Shown here piece by piece: positions 46,933 through 58,315 of a DNA stretch of 64,000 nucleotides (positions within the stretch are counted from its first letter, which is position 1; every line of letters begins with the position of its first letter). The notes below the pieces were generated by a model. That model saw only the letters and a list, made by a program, of their open reading frames with translations. It was not told the DNA's origin and did no database searches. The stretch covers positions 1,674,001 to 1,738,000 of the forward strand of contig CADCSX010000002.1 in assembly GCA_902805475.1 (NCBI GenBank). Reading direction: 5' to 3'. The translations under genes were made by a program, and so were the position numbers. The stretch comes from Entonaema liquescens (taxonomy: Eukaryota > Ascomycota > Sordariomycetes > Xylariales > Xylariaceae).

Positions 46933-48603
46933 TGGCTTCTACTATTCTTAATTGGATATATCTTTTTATTGTTTGACGGGCTGATAAGCCTTCGTCTTTA
47001 CGTGGACCTCTGTACCTAGACCCGTAGATAGTCTCTTGGCGTTTGCATATTTAATCGATAATCGATAATAAATGATATTTGGTATCCGATTGAATGATTG
47101 CGTAGAGGCTTTCCCGAACTTGACATGTATACTATAGTAGATAGGTAACCTTCCGACTTCTGTAGATGGAATTGAGAAGTATGAGAGATAACATGCACTC
47201 TCAGTTGCTATTCTGATGGTCAATTTTGCTTTGCAATACCTATACATTGTATTGATAAGATTGTAAAAGTTCCCGGGAAGTAATTGACTCCAAACTGAAT
47301 ATTTCAGATGACATCTCGCCGTAGGACTCACACCTAGAGGGGAGACCTTTGATAGTAACCTAAGGAAGATTGAAGACCGTGTTGCTCATCATATCGTCTT
47401 TTGTGACTTGTCAAGTAGAAAGTCTCGTATCAACACTACCTAATTGACATCTGTAAAATCACTGTTTCCGGGCTGCAGTTTGCCGAAACAAAGTTGCACG
47501 TTGGTCGTTTGACGGGACCTGAGTCACTTGCCGAGTATGTTGAGTATGTTGAGTATGTTAAGTGGACAATCTCGTCAACTCTTCGAACCCATCGGAATGC
47601 CTGGCGCTGATGACCTGGCTCTGGTGACGTATATTATATTATATATGCAATGCAAGATGAGATAGCTTCGTAACGACATGGTAAAGGTAGCCCAGTCAAT
47701 ACCACATGTGATTGATCAGTTATTATTTATAAACTTGGAAGTATTCAATGTTGTTTCTCTCTTCGAGCAAACGTAAGCAAGTTAACTATCACAAATACGG
47801 AAATGTTATATTTTACGTCAGAGTCATAACGGATATAGATGGTACTGTTTTATGCAATCTATGCAATCTATGCAATCTATGCAATCTATGCAAAGTATTC
47901 CCTGTTAAAGCGGCACCGATTTGGTACGTACACTTATACTATACGGTATGTACCTCAATATGCGTACACGTCTACATCCACGTTCCTGACGACCGGGTGC
48001 CTTATGTACCTACCTATCTTACAAGGTTCCTGGTCTCTGCCCCCCCTCGGCCCTCCCTCTATACTTACATACTTACATACCTACATACCTACATACACTC
48101 AGCAACCGATATGATACCCTTCTTTCTAACAACTACATAACATACTGGAACAATAACTCTCTCATAGATTCGATACCCTTCTTTCTAAATACGTACATAC
48201 TATAACCAGCAGTGCTGACAATAATCTCTTGATGACCTCGTCTATGAAAGATCTTACAAAATCGTAATAAATATCTTGCCGTTGTGTTCGGCTGCCTGCG
48301 TCTTCTTCGTCTTCTTCTCCTTTGTGCTTCCCCTCCTAAATCTAGCCTCGGCCGTCGATCGCGTACAACGCGCTTGTGTGTCTTTGTCCCTCCGACGAGT
48401 CGTCGAATCAACTCTTCGACGTAATAACCTAAACCGACGCTCAACTCTATTTGCGATACTACTCTGACTCTTCCTTTCCCTTCCTAACGTACCCCCCCGT
48501 TCGCGATATTCGTTGCGACCCTTGCATTCTGAGTTGAGCTCCTTATCGAGCTCCTCCGCTGGCGAGCAGGAAACTGCCCCGGCTATCCTGCTAGCACCGC
48601 CCT
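46933..48603. other. Intergenic spacer
   Basis: About 1.7 kb contain no supported gene. Tandem repeats are seen: GAGTATGTT x3 at 47533-47560, TATGCAATC x5 at 47851-47893, and TACATACT/CTACATAC repeats at 48064-48100. The end of the stretch is C/T-rich with TCTTCTTCGTCTTCTTC at about 48301-48317, consistent with a 5' leader for the BCAS3-like gene. Confidence 0.45.
47851..47893. repeat. Tandem TATGCAATC 9-mer, about 5 copies
   Basis: Nearly perfect nonamer repeats lie in noncoding DNA. The length is a multiple of three, so copy-number change would not shift any overlapping frame, but no gene is supported there. Confidence 0.9.
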
Positions 48604-51600
48604 ATGCCCGGTTCGTCTACCCGCGATACCTCTCCGACCTCGTCCTCCTCCGTGGGGAAAAAGAGTCGTAATAAACGAGCCCAGAAACTTACTGGAAGTG
48701 ATACCTCAGGTTCAAAGAAGAAGGATAAGAATGCTAAAGAAAGCGGCGGGGTTGTCGCAGCGGTGACGAGACATGGGGCTAAGTTCACGTATGTGCCCCG
48801 TATCCCCTATCCAGTTGTTATCAAGCAAGTTGTCGATTCGTTGGTCACTTGCGATTTAATCCGACTATAAATGGAACTTGGGTTAACCGTAATACAGTAG
48901 TAGTAATAATGCCAGCGATGCATCTCCGCCCTTTGACTCCCCTCTGGTATCTCCAGAGCTGAAACCTACGGTTCCCGCATCGATACCTACGAACGGTAAT
49001 CCAGCCTTCTCTCCGATGTTGGATGCGGTTTCAACAACCTCCGTTTCTGCCAGCACGGCTCCGAGTGCCAATGACTGGGCGCGAGCGATGGGGCCCTGGC
49101 TGGTTCGCCTTCAAACTTGATAAGTATCATGGGCGACTCTCCGCCAACTCAGCCTTCTTCATACGAGGATCCGCGGTCCTTACCGTATACCTGGCAGCAG
49201 CAACGACAGCATTTCGTGAATGGTCATGCTTATTCAGCTTCCCCTCCTACTGGTATTAGGCGACCCTTGAGCTTCCAACTAGATGCACACTATCCTACGA
49301 ACGACATCCGGTCTCAGGCATCATCGCCGCCTGGCGTGCGAAGAAGCTCGATGCATTCGCCATATCCGCCACCTCGGGTTGGATCTCACCCGCCGTTACC
49401 TCATCAACCCCAAGCCCATTTCTACGGAGCTCCTGATATTGACTTCGATTTAAATGGAAAAACTGGCTTGAAACCGGGTGAGAGAGGGTTTTACTTCGGA
49501 TTCGACACTCTTCCGAACCCAAGCGGGGCTCAGACGCCCGGCAGTGATAATGTTGTTCTCGCGGGCTACGAAGGTGGCATCGATATTTATAGCACTACAA
49601 AGCATGCTGTTGAACCGCTTGCTAGCTTGAAAGGGCTACGGGGTGGCGTTTACAATGCGAAGATCTTACCTTGGAATGGCGTGTCGGATCCGTATGGCAT
49701 CTTTCCTTTAATTGCCCTTGTTATTCATGGGCCGGTAGTACCGCCAGCAACCCCGGAGATAGCTGTTGACCACCACTCCAACGAGTCGTCAAGTCCTCGA
49801 TTAGACGGTATTCATACGCCTCAATCAGACAGCAATCAACGGCAAATTAGTATTGGGAAGACGCTACCAATAATAGATGCCTACCAGACTAGTGTTGAGG
49901 TGTATTCTTTAACAACGAACAGGCTAGTTGATGTATTACTACAGGCACCCAAAACTCCAATCAAGACGCTGGTAACAAATCCAGTGTTCAGGAGTCCGCC
50001 ACCAGCCGGTGCTTTTCAACTTCGCGCCGATGCTGGAAGTGTTGTGGTTTCTTCAGGGGTTACTGGCGAGTGCTGGATCTACCGACAGGCAAAATCCGAG
50101 CAAGAACCTGGATGCCAGTTTTGTTGCGTAGGTAAGGTATGGACGAGTCTAAGTGGCGGTTCATCACCCGAGAAGGATAGTAGCCAGGGCTCACTTCCTA
50201 CTGGCAAGCGTCCTCAGATGCCCATCATCGCAATCAATGGCAGGTGGTTAGCGTACTGCCCACCAGCGCCGTCACCTCAGAAATCGCTTAATCCGTATAT
50301 TCCAGTGCCGCTGGAAGGCAAAGCGCCCGGGCTGACAACCCTTGCTCCACCCATATTGCCGAATGAGAGCGCGGATATTGACCAGCCCGTCCCCGACGGT
50401 GTGATGAATCGCATAATGAGAGAAACGACGCAGGATTTCATACAGGGGGCTCGATGGGTTACGAAGCAGTCAGCTCAGCTTTGGAAAAGCTATTGGTCCA
50501 AGCCCGGCCAACAAGCACAATCTCGCCAACCTCAGATGGGTTCGCCGCCCTGGAATGGTGGCTACTCGGGGAGATCGGATGCATCACAGTTTCCTCCGAC
50601 TTACGGGATTCCTGGTCAGGCGGTAACCAAGGAACCTGGTCTGGTATCGATTCTAGACTTACACGGCTTACCAAATTCCGCCGCGATCCACCACGCTACT
50701 ACGTTCAAGGCACCGCTTGGTTGCAGCTTTCTTTCGTTCTCTCCAACTGGTCTATCCATATTCACCGCGAGCAGCAAAGGAGACGTGCAGACAGTGTGGG
50801 ATTTGATGCGCATTCAGTACACGAAATCTTCGGCCTTGCAGAATTCGCAATTAACTAACGGCCACACGACACGAGTAAGGCAGGTTGCGCAATTTTCACG
50901 CATGACCGTCGCCCGTATCGTCGACGTCTCATGGGCGAGACCGAATGGAGAACGAGCTGCTATGGTGACCGAGAGAGGCACCGTACACTTGCTTGATATG
51001 CCACCGAGTGCGTTCACGTGGCCACCTCCCCGCCGTCGGGTCAGAGTCGAGGATGGATTACCTGCAGGCCCTGAAAATGCGCCTTCGGCAGTTTCGCTGG
51101 CATCAAATGCGCTCAGTTCTGCTTACGGTGCTACTCGGACTTTGACTTCCCGCCACCGGCGTACTAGCTCGAACTCGCAAACGCCGTCTACCATTATGGA
51201 CCGTGCTGGGTATGGAGGCAAGGTGCTTGCCGCAGGAATTAGCCATTCCTTAGGAAACGCTGGGACCGCTATCAGTCAGCTACGTCATACAGGCGAGAAT
51301 CGTGTTAGCCTGCCACCCGGTAGCATGTCACCTGGCCCTTTCTGTGCGACGTGGATTACTGGTAAGAAGTATCATACCTTGTTCGTATTAGGTGATGGTT
51401 TGGTTAGGACTTTTCCAGGAAAAAGCAGAAGGCCAGCGGCTGGAAAGGACAAGTCTCGTTACCAGCGTGGTAACCAGTACAGGGATTTCAAGTTGAACCA
51501 CTTGCCTGACGATTTGATTGCGCCGTCTATTAAACAAATCATCGACCCTATCGAAGATCTCGACCCCATCAATCAAGAACATGATGGTGGCAACACCCTA

Positions 51601-52119
51601 GTTTTCAATCCTCGGCCACAATCTGCCGACTATGAGTATAGCCCGGAGACTTTCATCCCGCAGGCTGAGATAGAGTCTAGTGCGCCTTACCAGCCATTTC
51701 ACACTGACAGACGGGTGGGACTCTACTTATATGGCGACGGGTCTCTTAATGCCACAACAACCTCTGTGTCGGAACACCTCCAAGCTACGACGCTAGAGGA
51801 TACCCCAAAGGGTGGCAGAACTAAACGGACATGGACGCCCCCAAAACAGCCGTGGGCTTTTGGAGAAACCTTGAACGTGGATAGGGTGAATGTAGGGATA
51901 GTACACTTCGTCGAAGAGGACATCAGCACCAGCGTCGACGACCACCGAGCCTTGCCTGCCTCGGCTATGGAGCGAGTCCTGCAGGTTGGCGAAAACGATG
52001 AGCAAATTGTCGTGACAACCCGACGGCGTAGAGGCGGTAATAGATCTACGGACGCCGACGAAGATGGGTTCTTTGAAGACGATTGCGAAGTGCTTGATTT
52101 TGCGGACCAGAGAGTTTGA
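48604..52119 (+). CDS. BCAS3: BCAS3-like beta-propeller protein, apparent frameshift
   Basis: Exon 1 (48604-48788) and exon 2 (48898-52119, intron 109 nt) join in frame and read Ser/Pro-rich sequence up to SANDWARAMG. There the frame breaks at the G4 run 49090-49093; the other frame continues ALAGSPSNLISIMGDSPP and stays open to 52119. One added base gives 1135 aa. The propeller region shows FGFDTLPNPSGAQTPG, NVVLAGYEGGIDIYSTTKH, GVYNAKILPW and SFSPTGLSIFTASSKGD followed by VQTVWDLMRIQY. The BCAS3 domain lies in the C-terminal third, with KKYHTLFVLGDGLVRTFPG and RDFKLNHLPDDLIAPSIK. Human BCAS3 works with PHAF1 at phosphoinositide-marked autophagic membranes; fungal function is unknown. A downstream start at ATG 49129 would avoid the break but lose the N-terminal exon. 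Confidence 0.8.
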
Positions 52120-52624
52120 CTTAGATGTCGAATTTGGAGGAATTGGCTCTGTTACTTGTTGTATAGGCGTCTTGGTTCAACACTGGAGTTGGATTCTCAG
52201 ACTGCGCAAACACCTGCGAGAGGCAACAGACGAAACTACCTTTGCGAATACATCTTGTTAGACCCTCGCTTATCTGGTTTGGATTCGGAATGGACGGAAC
52301 GGTGGGTTTGGCGTCTATTGCATAAGTCATTGCATTGCAGACACGAAATATATAGTCCCATCAATACGGAGTTGATAACACAACTCAATTAGATACCGTC
52401 AAATCACCTCTGGCATTCATCTTACAGGTCGTGAACCGTATTAAGTATTGTTCATTTTTTCCCCTATAGGAGTTTATAAATGTAGATTTAGCAACATAGA
52501 CCGGCCAGCTGATTTTAGGGCAACGTTTGAAATGTCACAATTAGAGCCCAATTAAGTCCAACTTTGCCCAATTCCTGCACGCGTGTTAAGCACATGATTT
52601 CCGATCTTCGGAGCTAAATATCAT
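52120..52624. other. Convergent 3'-3' spacer
   Basis: 505 bp lie between the BCAS3-like and DPM2 stop codons. I see only 3' untranslated sequence. Confidence 0.4.
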
Positions 52625-53054
52625 CTACGCTTTCTTCTTAGATGCTGCGGCCTTAGCCTTAGCAGCCTTCTTCCTGTTGCTACGGATCATAACGACACTC
52701 AGGAACGAGCCAACAACGGCGCATCCAAGAAGGACAAGGATAACGGGTATGCGAATAGCCCAGACCCGTGGGGGGAAGAAGTTGTGGAGGGGATGGTCTG
52801 AGTCGACGAAGGGCTACATATAGATGTGGTTAGAATGCGGTTTGCGATGAAAAGGGGGAAAGGAGGTTTCCATACCATAGCCAACGTCCAGATCGAGTAG
52901 TAGAGAAAGACGACGGAGGCGGCCACCAACATGGCTAAACCGACGAGAGTGCCGAGCTGTAAAATTGGTGAATGTCAGTAAGGAGTAATACGATAGTTTT
53001 CATGTGCATGGCGCAAGGGGTACTCGGTGGAGGGGAGGGATATGAACATACCAT
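52625..53054 (-). CDS. DPM2: Dpm2, regulatory subunit of dolichol-phosphate-mannose synthase
   Basis: Three exons: 53054-53052, which is only the ATG, then 52956-52876 and 52813-52625. The product is 90 aa. It starts MLGTLVGLAMLVAASVVFLY YSIWTLAM, the first membrane helix. A luminal/cytosolic loop PFVDSDHPLHNFFPPRVWAI follows, then the second helix IPVILVLLGCAVVGSFLSVV and a Lys/Ala-rich tail KKAAKAKAAASKKKA. Length, two helices and the basic tail match fungal Dpm2, which stabilises Dpm1 in the ER and is needed for GPI anchors, N-glycans and O-mannosylation. The frame is kept at both junctions and splice sites are canonical. It diverges from CWC22. Confidence 0.92.
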
Positions 53055-53592
53055 TGTCGATAATAAGATGATAAAACGAATAGAGCTTAGTTTTGTAAGG
53101 AACGTGGTGAAGAAATTAAGTAGAGACTTGGTATTGGCTTTGTCTGAATCTGAATTTGTTGCCTGTCGAGGTAGATGATGACCTGGCTAGAAATCGAAAT
53201 CTCCCATTAAACGAGACGCGACACGAAGGTGGAATAATTAGAATGGGTCCATGGCCTAGGTTAAAGGCTTGAGGCTTGCGTATGTGGCTTGTATTGCTAT
53301 ACTTTTAGTTCCTCCTAATGTAACATTATGCAAGTTATGCAGGTGCATTACAAAAGATAGACCAATTATATCTTTTTAAGGACCCACTTTCGAGAGAGCT
53401 ATCCAGCCTCGTCCAAACTTTCGTCACGTTCATCTTTTGCCTTGCCTGCTTCAACTTTTTCCATCGCCAACTCCATCCTCTTTAACGACAAGTTTTCCAT
53501 TGCAGGGACAATTCGCTAGTTGGTCGTGGCTTGGCCCTCGGGTCACCAGTTTACTACTTCAATCGACATAGTTTATTCGAAGGTAGAATACG
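53055..53592. promoter_or_regulatory. Divergent promoter region, DPM2 / CWC22
   Basis: 538 bp lie between the start codons of two divergent housekeeping genes. Pyrimidine-rich tracts at 53440-53490 lie on the CWC22 side. No specific factor site is assigned. Confidence 0.45.
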
Positions 53593-56229
53593 ATGGCGGA
53601 AGTCGAGACGCGCCACCTAGGTGAACGATCACCCAACGAAGCTCCCATCCCACGTTCTCCCCGTCGCGATCCCGGCCGAGGTCATCGTCGCGATGGCGGA
53701 GACACATATAGACCTGCGCGCGATCGCGACCGTGACCGTCGCTCACCGCCTCCCCGGCAACGGTCACCACCTCGTCAACGCACACCACCCAAGATGCCTA
53801 CCGAGGAAGAGAAGCAGGCGGCAGCACAGGCCGAGTATCAGAAGCTTTTAAATATGCGATCGGGAGGAACGTATATTCCTCCCGCGCGTCTACGCGCGCT
53901 GCAGGCCCAGATCACGGATAAGACTAGCAAGGAATACCAGCGCATGGCCTGGGAGGCATTGAAGAAGAGCATCAACGGTCTTATCAACAAGGTTAACGTA
54001 TCTAATATCAAGCATATCGTCCCAGAATTGTTTCAGGAGAATTTGGTTAGGGGGCGGGGATTGTTCTGCCGAAGCATCATGAAAGCGCAAGCGGCGAGTT
54101 TGCCGTTCACTCCAGTCCTGGCGGCTATGGCGGCCATCGTCAACACGAAGCTACCACAGGTTGGGGAGCTACTCGTAAAGAGGCTGGTCATACAATTTAG
54201 GAAAGCGTTCAAGCGAAATGACAAGGCCGTGTGTTTATCATCGACCATGTTCATTGCGCACCTAGTCAACCAACAAGTTGTTCACGAGATGTTAGCTGCC
54301 CAGATGCTAATCTTGCTATTACAAAAACCGACGGATGACAGCGTGGAAATCGCGGTTGGTCTAACGAAGGAAGTGGGACAGCATCTGGAAGATATGAACC
54401 CGGCCATTGCGGGCATCGTGTTCGACCAGTTCAGAAATATCCTACACGAGGCCGATATAGACAAACGAGTGCAGTTCATGATCGAGGTGTTATTCCAAGT
54501 GCGAAAAGACAAATTTAAGGATAATCCTGCGATCAAGGAGGAATTAGATCTAATCGAGGAGGAAGATCAAATTACGCACAAGATGGACTTAGGCGCGGAC
54601 CTGGACGTCCAAGATGGCCTAAACATTTTCAAATTTGATCCGGAATGGGAGGAAAATGAGGCAGCCTATAAGAGGCTCCGAGCCGAAATCCTTGGGGAGG
54701 GGAGCGATGATGAAGAAGATGAGGACGACGAGGACGAGAGCTCCGAGGAAGAAGACGAGGAGCAAAAAGCCATGGAGATCAAGGACCAGTCTAACACTGA
54801 CCTGGTCAATCTTCGCAAAACCATCTATCTCACCATTATGAGTAGCATGGATCCCGAAGAATGTGTCCATAAACTGATGAAGATCAACCTCCCAACCGGC
54901 CAGGAGCCTGAGCTACCTTCTATGGTAGTAGAGTGCTGTAGTCAGGAGAAGACTTACTCAAAATTCTTCGGCCTAATCGGGGAAAGATTTGCCAAGATCA
55001 ACCGACTATGGTGCGACCTTTTTACCCAGAGTTTCGAAAAATACTACGAAACAATTCACCGATACGAAACAAATAGACTACGGAATATTGCGAGATTCTT
55101 CGGCCATATGTTTGGTTCGGATGCTATTGGTTGGCATGCTATGTCTGTCATACATCTAAACGAAGAGGAGACGACCTCGGCTAGCAGAATCTTCATCAAA
55201 ATCTTATTCCAAGAAATTTCAGAGGAACTCGGCATGACGAAGTTACAGGCACGAATGCGGGACGACATGTTACGGGAAAGCCTTACGGGTCTATTCCCTC
55301 GCGACAACGCCCGCAATGTACGATTCTCGATCAATTATTTTACCAGTATCGGTATGGGTGCCTTGACGGAAGAGATGAGAGAGTACTTGGCCAATATGCC
55401 GAAGCCAACTCTCCCTGCACCCCCTGCTGCCGACAATTCCGACTCAGATTCGGTATCTAGCTATTCGTCATACACAGGTTCCTCTTATTCATCCAGGTCT
55501 AGATCTCGTACACCGCCACGAAGGGCCCTTGATAGGGGCCGGTCGTTATCCCGAACCCCACCGAGACGAGCTAGATCAGCATCATATAGTAGGAGCCGGA
55601 GTCCCTCTCGTTCCCGATCGTATTCTTACAGTTCGTCTCGGAGCCCATCTCCGAGGCGGACGAACAAGAGATACTCTGGTTCTCCTAGTCCACCTCGTGG
55701 CCGTCGTGACTCAAATTATTCGCGGTACAGATCGGTAACCCCACAGGCCGCACGGGGAGCCGGCAGGCCTCGTTCATATAGTCGTGACCGCGGCTCCACA
55801 CGGTCCCGTTCATACACCCCTTCACGGAGCCGCAGTCCACCTCGCAAGGTAGCAGCAAGACCAGCGTCATTAAGCCGGAGTCCGCCACCACGTAGGGTAC
55901 CAGCGAGACGAGATTCATACTCGGCTAGCCCCCCTCCTCGTCGAGCACGCCGTGGCTCAAGTTATTCGCGATCTCGGTCCCCTCCTTTACAGCGGGGCCG
56001 TTCCTCCAGAAGGTCGCCATCATCACCCTCGAGGCGGCGTAGAAATACGAGCTCCGTCAGTAGCGCTCCTAAGAAGAGGCCAAGATATGATAGCCGATCA
56101 CCTACCCCAGTCGATAAAAGAGAAGACGGTATAGTTACAGCCCGAGTAGATCTCGGACAGGATCACCGCCGCCCCGTGCCAGGCGGGACAATAGGGTTAG
56201 GGGCTAAATGCTTCACGTGTCGAAGCTAA
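53593..56229 (+). CDS. CWC22: Cwc22, pre-mRNA splicing factor
   Basis: This single-exon gene encodes 878 aa. A basic RS/RD-rich leader (about 1-70) precedes the MIF4G domain at about 120-305 (AWEALKKSINGLINKVNVSN, LFCRSIMKAQAASLPFTPV). An acidic linker lies at about 370-395 (DDEEDEDDEDESSEEED). The MA3 domain at about 415-530 contains NLRKTIYLTIMSSMDPEECV and the conserved FGLIGERFAKINRLW stretch. After residue 610 there is a long Arg-Ser tail with many SRS/RSP repeats. Cwc22 acts in the spliceosome at the first step and in animals loads eIF4A3 for exon-junction complexes. The extended RS tail is typical of filamentous fungi and metazoa but missing in budding yeast. It is intronless itself and looks intact. 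Confidence 0.93.
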   Translation: MAEVETRHLGERSPNEAPIPRSPRRDPGRGHRRDGGDTYRPARDRDRDRRSPPPRQRSPPRQRTPPKMPTEEEKQAAAQAEYQKLLNMRSGGTYIPPARLRALQAQITDKTSKEYQRMAWEALKKSINGLINKVNVSNIKHIVPELFQENLVRGRGLFCRSIMKAQAASLPFTPVLAAMAAIVNTKLPQVGELLVKRLVIQFRKAFKRNDKAVCLSSTMFIAHLVNQQVVHEMLAAQMLILLLQKPTDDSVEIAVGLTKEVGQHLEDMNPAIAGIVFDQFRNILHEADIDKRVQFMIEVLFQVRKDKFKDNPAIKEELDLIEEEDQITHKMDLGADLDVQDGLNIFKFDPEWEENEAAYKRLRAEILGEGSDDEEDEDDEDESSEEEDEEQKAMEIKDQSNTDLVNLRKTIYLTIMSSMDPEECVHKLMKINLPTGQEPELPSMVVECCSQEKTYSKFFGLIGERFAKINRLWCDLFTQSFEKYYETIHRYETNRLRNIARFFGHMFGSDAIGWHAMSVIHLNEEETTSASRIFIKILFQEISEELGMTKLQARMRDDMLRESLTGLFPRDNARNVRFSINYFTSIGMGALTEEMREYLANMPKPTLPAPPAADNSDSDSVSSYSSYTGSSYSSRSRSRTPPRRALDRGRSLSRTPPRRARSASYSRSRSPSRSRSYSYSSSRSPSPRRTNKRYSGSPSPPRGRRDSNYSRYRSVTPQAARGAGRPRSYSRDRGSTRSRSYTPSRSRSPPRKVAARPASLSRSPPPRRVPARRDSYSASPPPRRARRGSSYSRSRSPPLQRGRSSRRSPSSPSRRRRNTSSVSSAPKKRPRYDSRSPTPVDKREDGIVTARVDLGQDHRRPVPGGTIGLGAKCFTCRS

Positions 56230-56868
56230 GGATGTTTGCTCCGTAAGGGAGGGCTTTTGTCAAGGAGTGGAGTATAGCGTAGGGGTGGGTTAAAGTAATG
56301 AAGAGTGGACTACGGACTCCATGGGCTGTTGTTGGGCGTTGCCCTTTTTACGTTTGCGCTTACACTTGCGACGGCTGGGCTTAGTTCCATGTAGAATATA
56401 CCACAGACTGAAGTTACCACAGCAGTATATTAGATATCAAAAGCGCTAGCCATAATTCCACAAGAATATCTCACCAGTTCGATAATATTGTTCCTATAAA
56501 AGGTGACTCATGCATATCGTCCTACACTACACGTAAATATATATTCAAGCTATTGCTACTTGTCAACCAACAATAGTATTCCGATCTGCACTGTTCACGT
56601 CGCACATATAGTATCGGGTACAGATAGCCTAATTCTTAATATACCTAGGTAAGCAATATTGGAAACCGACTTGTTGCCACTGTCGGGTTTGTGGCGCTTT
56701 ACGGTGTCTGTGTTCGGACCCGAACAACCAAGAAATTATCGAGCCCCTTGCTTACAAGAGCATTACGATAAGGGTAACCACAGCGTGGCTTATAAATTGA
56801 TTCCTTTCAATGCACGTCAAAGACATATATTAACTACCTCGGGAGCCATCGAGTACAGAATCAGAACC
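56230..56868. other. Intergenic spacer
   Basis: 639 bp contain no supported gene. It contains the promoter of the lipase gene, with ATATATATT near 56537-56545. An open frame upstream of 56869 runs into the lipase leader but has no coding character. Confidence 0.4.
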
Positions 56869-58315
56869 ATGCACAAGTTTCTTTACGTTATATTTTCAAC
56901 AAGTATACCTCGGCTCGATGAGTTCAACATCAGAGCAGACTGAGCTGCCCACCTCAGCTGGAGATGCTGAACATAAGCTCGCTCCTATTTCATCACCTGC
57001 TGGGGTACCGGGTAGCACCGGTGGACACCCTCTGAGCTGGCTGTTTGGTCTTCGTGAAGTACCACAGTCATCTGGCTCTTCTACATTACAAGAGGCGGGG
57101 TCAGTTGCTCAACCTTTGCCCCCTAGTAAAGACCCGTGGTACAAGGCACCAGACGGGTTTGAAGCCAAGGAGCCTGGAACCATTCTGCGGATTCGTCCTA
57201 CACCGGGTAACCTCGCCGCCTTTATTGGGAACAGCTCGGCTTCGTATAATATCCTCTTTCGCACGATTGATTCGCGCTACCGGCCAAGTTGGGCTGTTAC
57301 CACGCTGATCGTTCCGAAGTCTTTCTATATCTCGCCCTCCGGGAAGACGGCTTTGCTGTCTTACCAGTTCGCGTATAATACGGTTCATCTCGACTCTAGT
57401 CCCTCGTATACCCTGAACCAGGAGCAGTTGCAGTCTAATATCGACCTGGGCATCCAGTCGAACACGTCGCTGCTTACCGAACTGCTGGGAGAAGGCTGGA
57501 TCATTAATACTCCTGATTTCCTAGGCCCGAACGCGGCTTTTGGCGCTAGCGTATTGGCTGGCCATGCAACACTCGACTCTATCCGCGCGGTTCTCAACTT
57601 GGCACGGTTGACTGGCGATGCTAACATCACTACCACCATGTGGGGCTACAGCGGCGGCAGTATCGCAACCGGGGCCGCCGCCGAACTGCAAGTTCAATAC
57701 GCCCCTGAGCTCGACATCTCCGGTGTCGCGATCGGCGGCCTGGTAGACCATCTAGCAGATAACATGGACATGTTAAACAAGAGCCCCATCGCAGTCTCCC
57801 TCGTGTCCGCACTCCTCGGCCTCTCGTCGCAATACCCCGAGGCCGCGGCATATGTTCGCAGCCGGTTGCGTCCGGAGACTGCGGCCGAGTTCCTCGGCGC
57901 TAGGGACCTGGACTTCGGCGCGGCGCTGCGCACCTTCGCGATGAAGGATATCTACGGCTACTTCGTGGGCGGGGAGGCGGACCTGAGGAGCCCCGTGCTG
58001 CGTAAGGTGTTCGATGTTGAGGGGAGGCGCGGGTTCCATGGGGTCCCGAATATGCCGTTGTTCGTGTATAAAGCTGTCGGGGACGAGTTCTGCCCGATTA
58101 ACCTCACGGACCAGCTCGTGGAGAGGTTCTGTGGCAGGGGGGCGGATGTCACGTATGAGAGGAACACGGTGGGTGGACATGTGTCTGAGATCGCGAATGG
58201 GAAGGGGAGGGTGGTGAAGTGGCTTTGGAGTATTTTTGATGAGTCGTATGTCCCGAATGCGGAGGGAGGTTCGATTAGGGATGTTGCGGTGAATGTTTAT
58301 CCCCCGAATCAGTAG
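56869..58315 (+). CDS. Secretory lipase (LIP family)
   Basis: The main ORF (56918-58315, 465 aa) is a fungal secretory lipase of the LIP type. It shows WYKAPDGFEAKEPGTILRIR, YNILFRTIDSRYRPSWAVTT, then the nucleophile elbow MWGYSGGSIATGAAAEL (Ser245 of this ORF), Asp389 in KAVGDEFCP and His421 in VGGHVSEIA. In that reading the protein starts MSSTSEQTEL without a signal peptide. An alternative start at 56869 gives MHKFLYVIFST. A 55-nt GTATAC..CTCAG intron (56903-56957) would join it in frame to GDAEHKLAPISSP, giving 463 aa with a short hydrophobic leader. Since this family is secreted, the spliced form is preferred, though its hydrophobic core is short. It hydrolyses triacylglycerols or other esters outside the cell (family knowledge). 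The 3' half is GC-rich. Confidence 0.85.

Noticed and set aside
47533..48100. A CRISPR-like array
   Set aside because: The repeats are simple tandem repeats without unique spacers, in a eukaryotic genome.
49117..49128. Start of the BCAS3-like protein at 49117
   Set aside because: The codon there is TTG. Either the frame continues from upstream or the start is ATG 49129.
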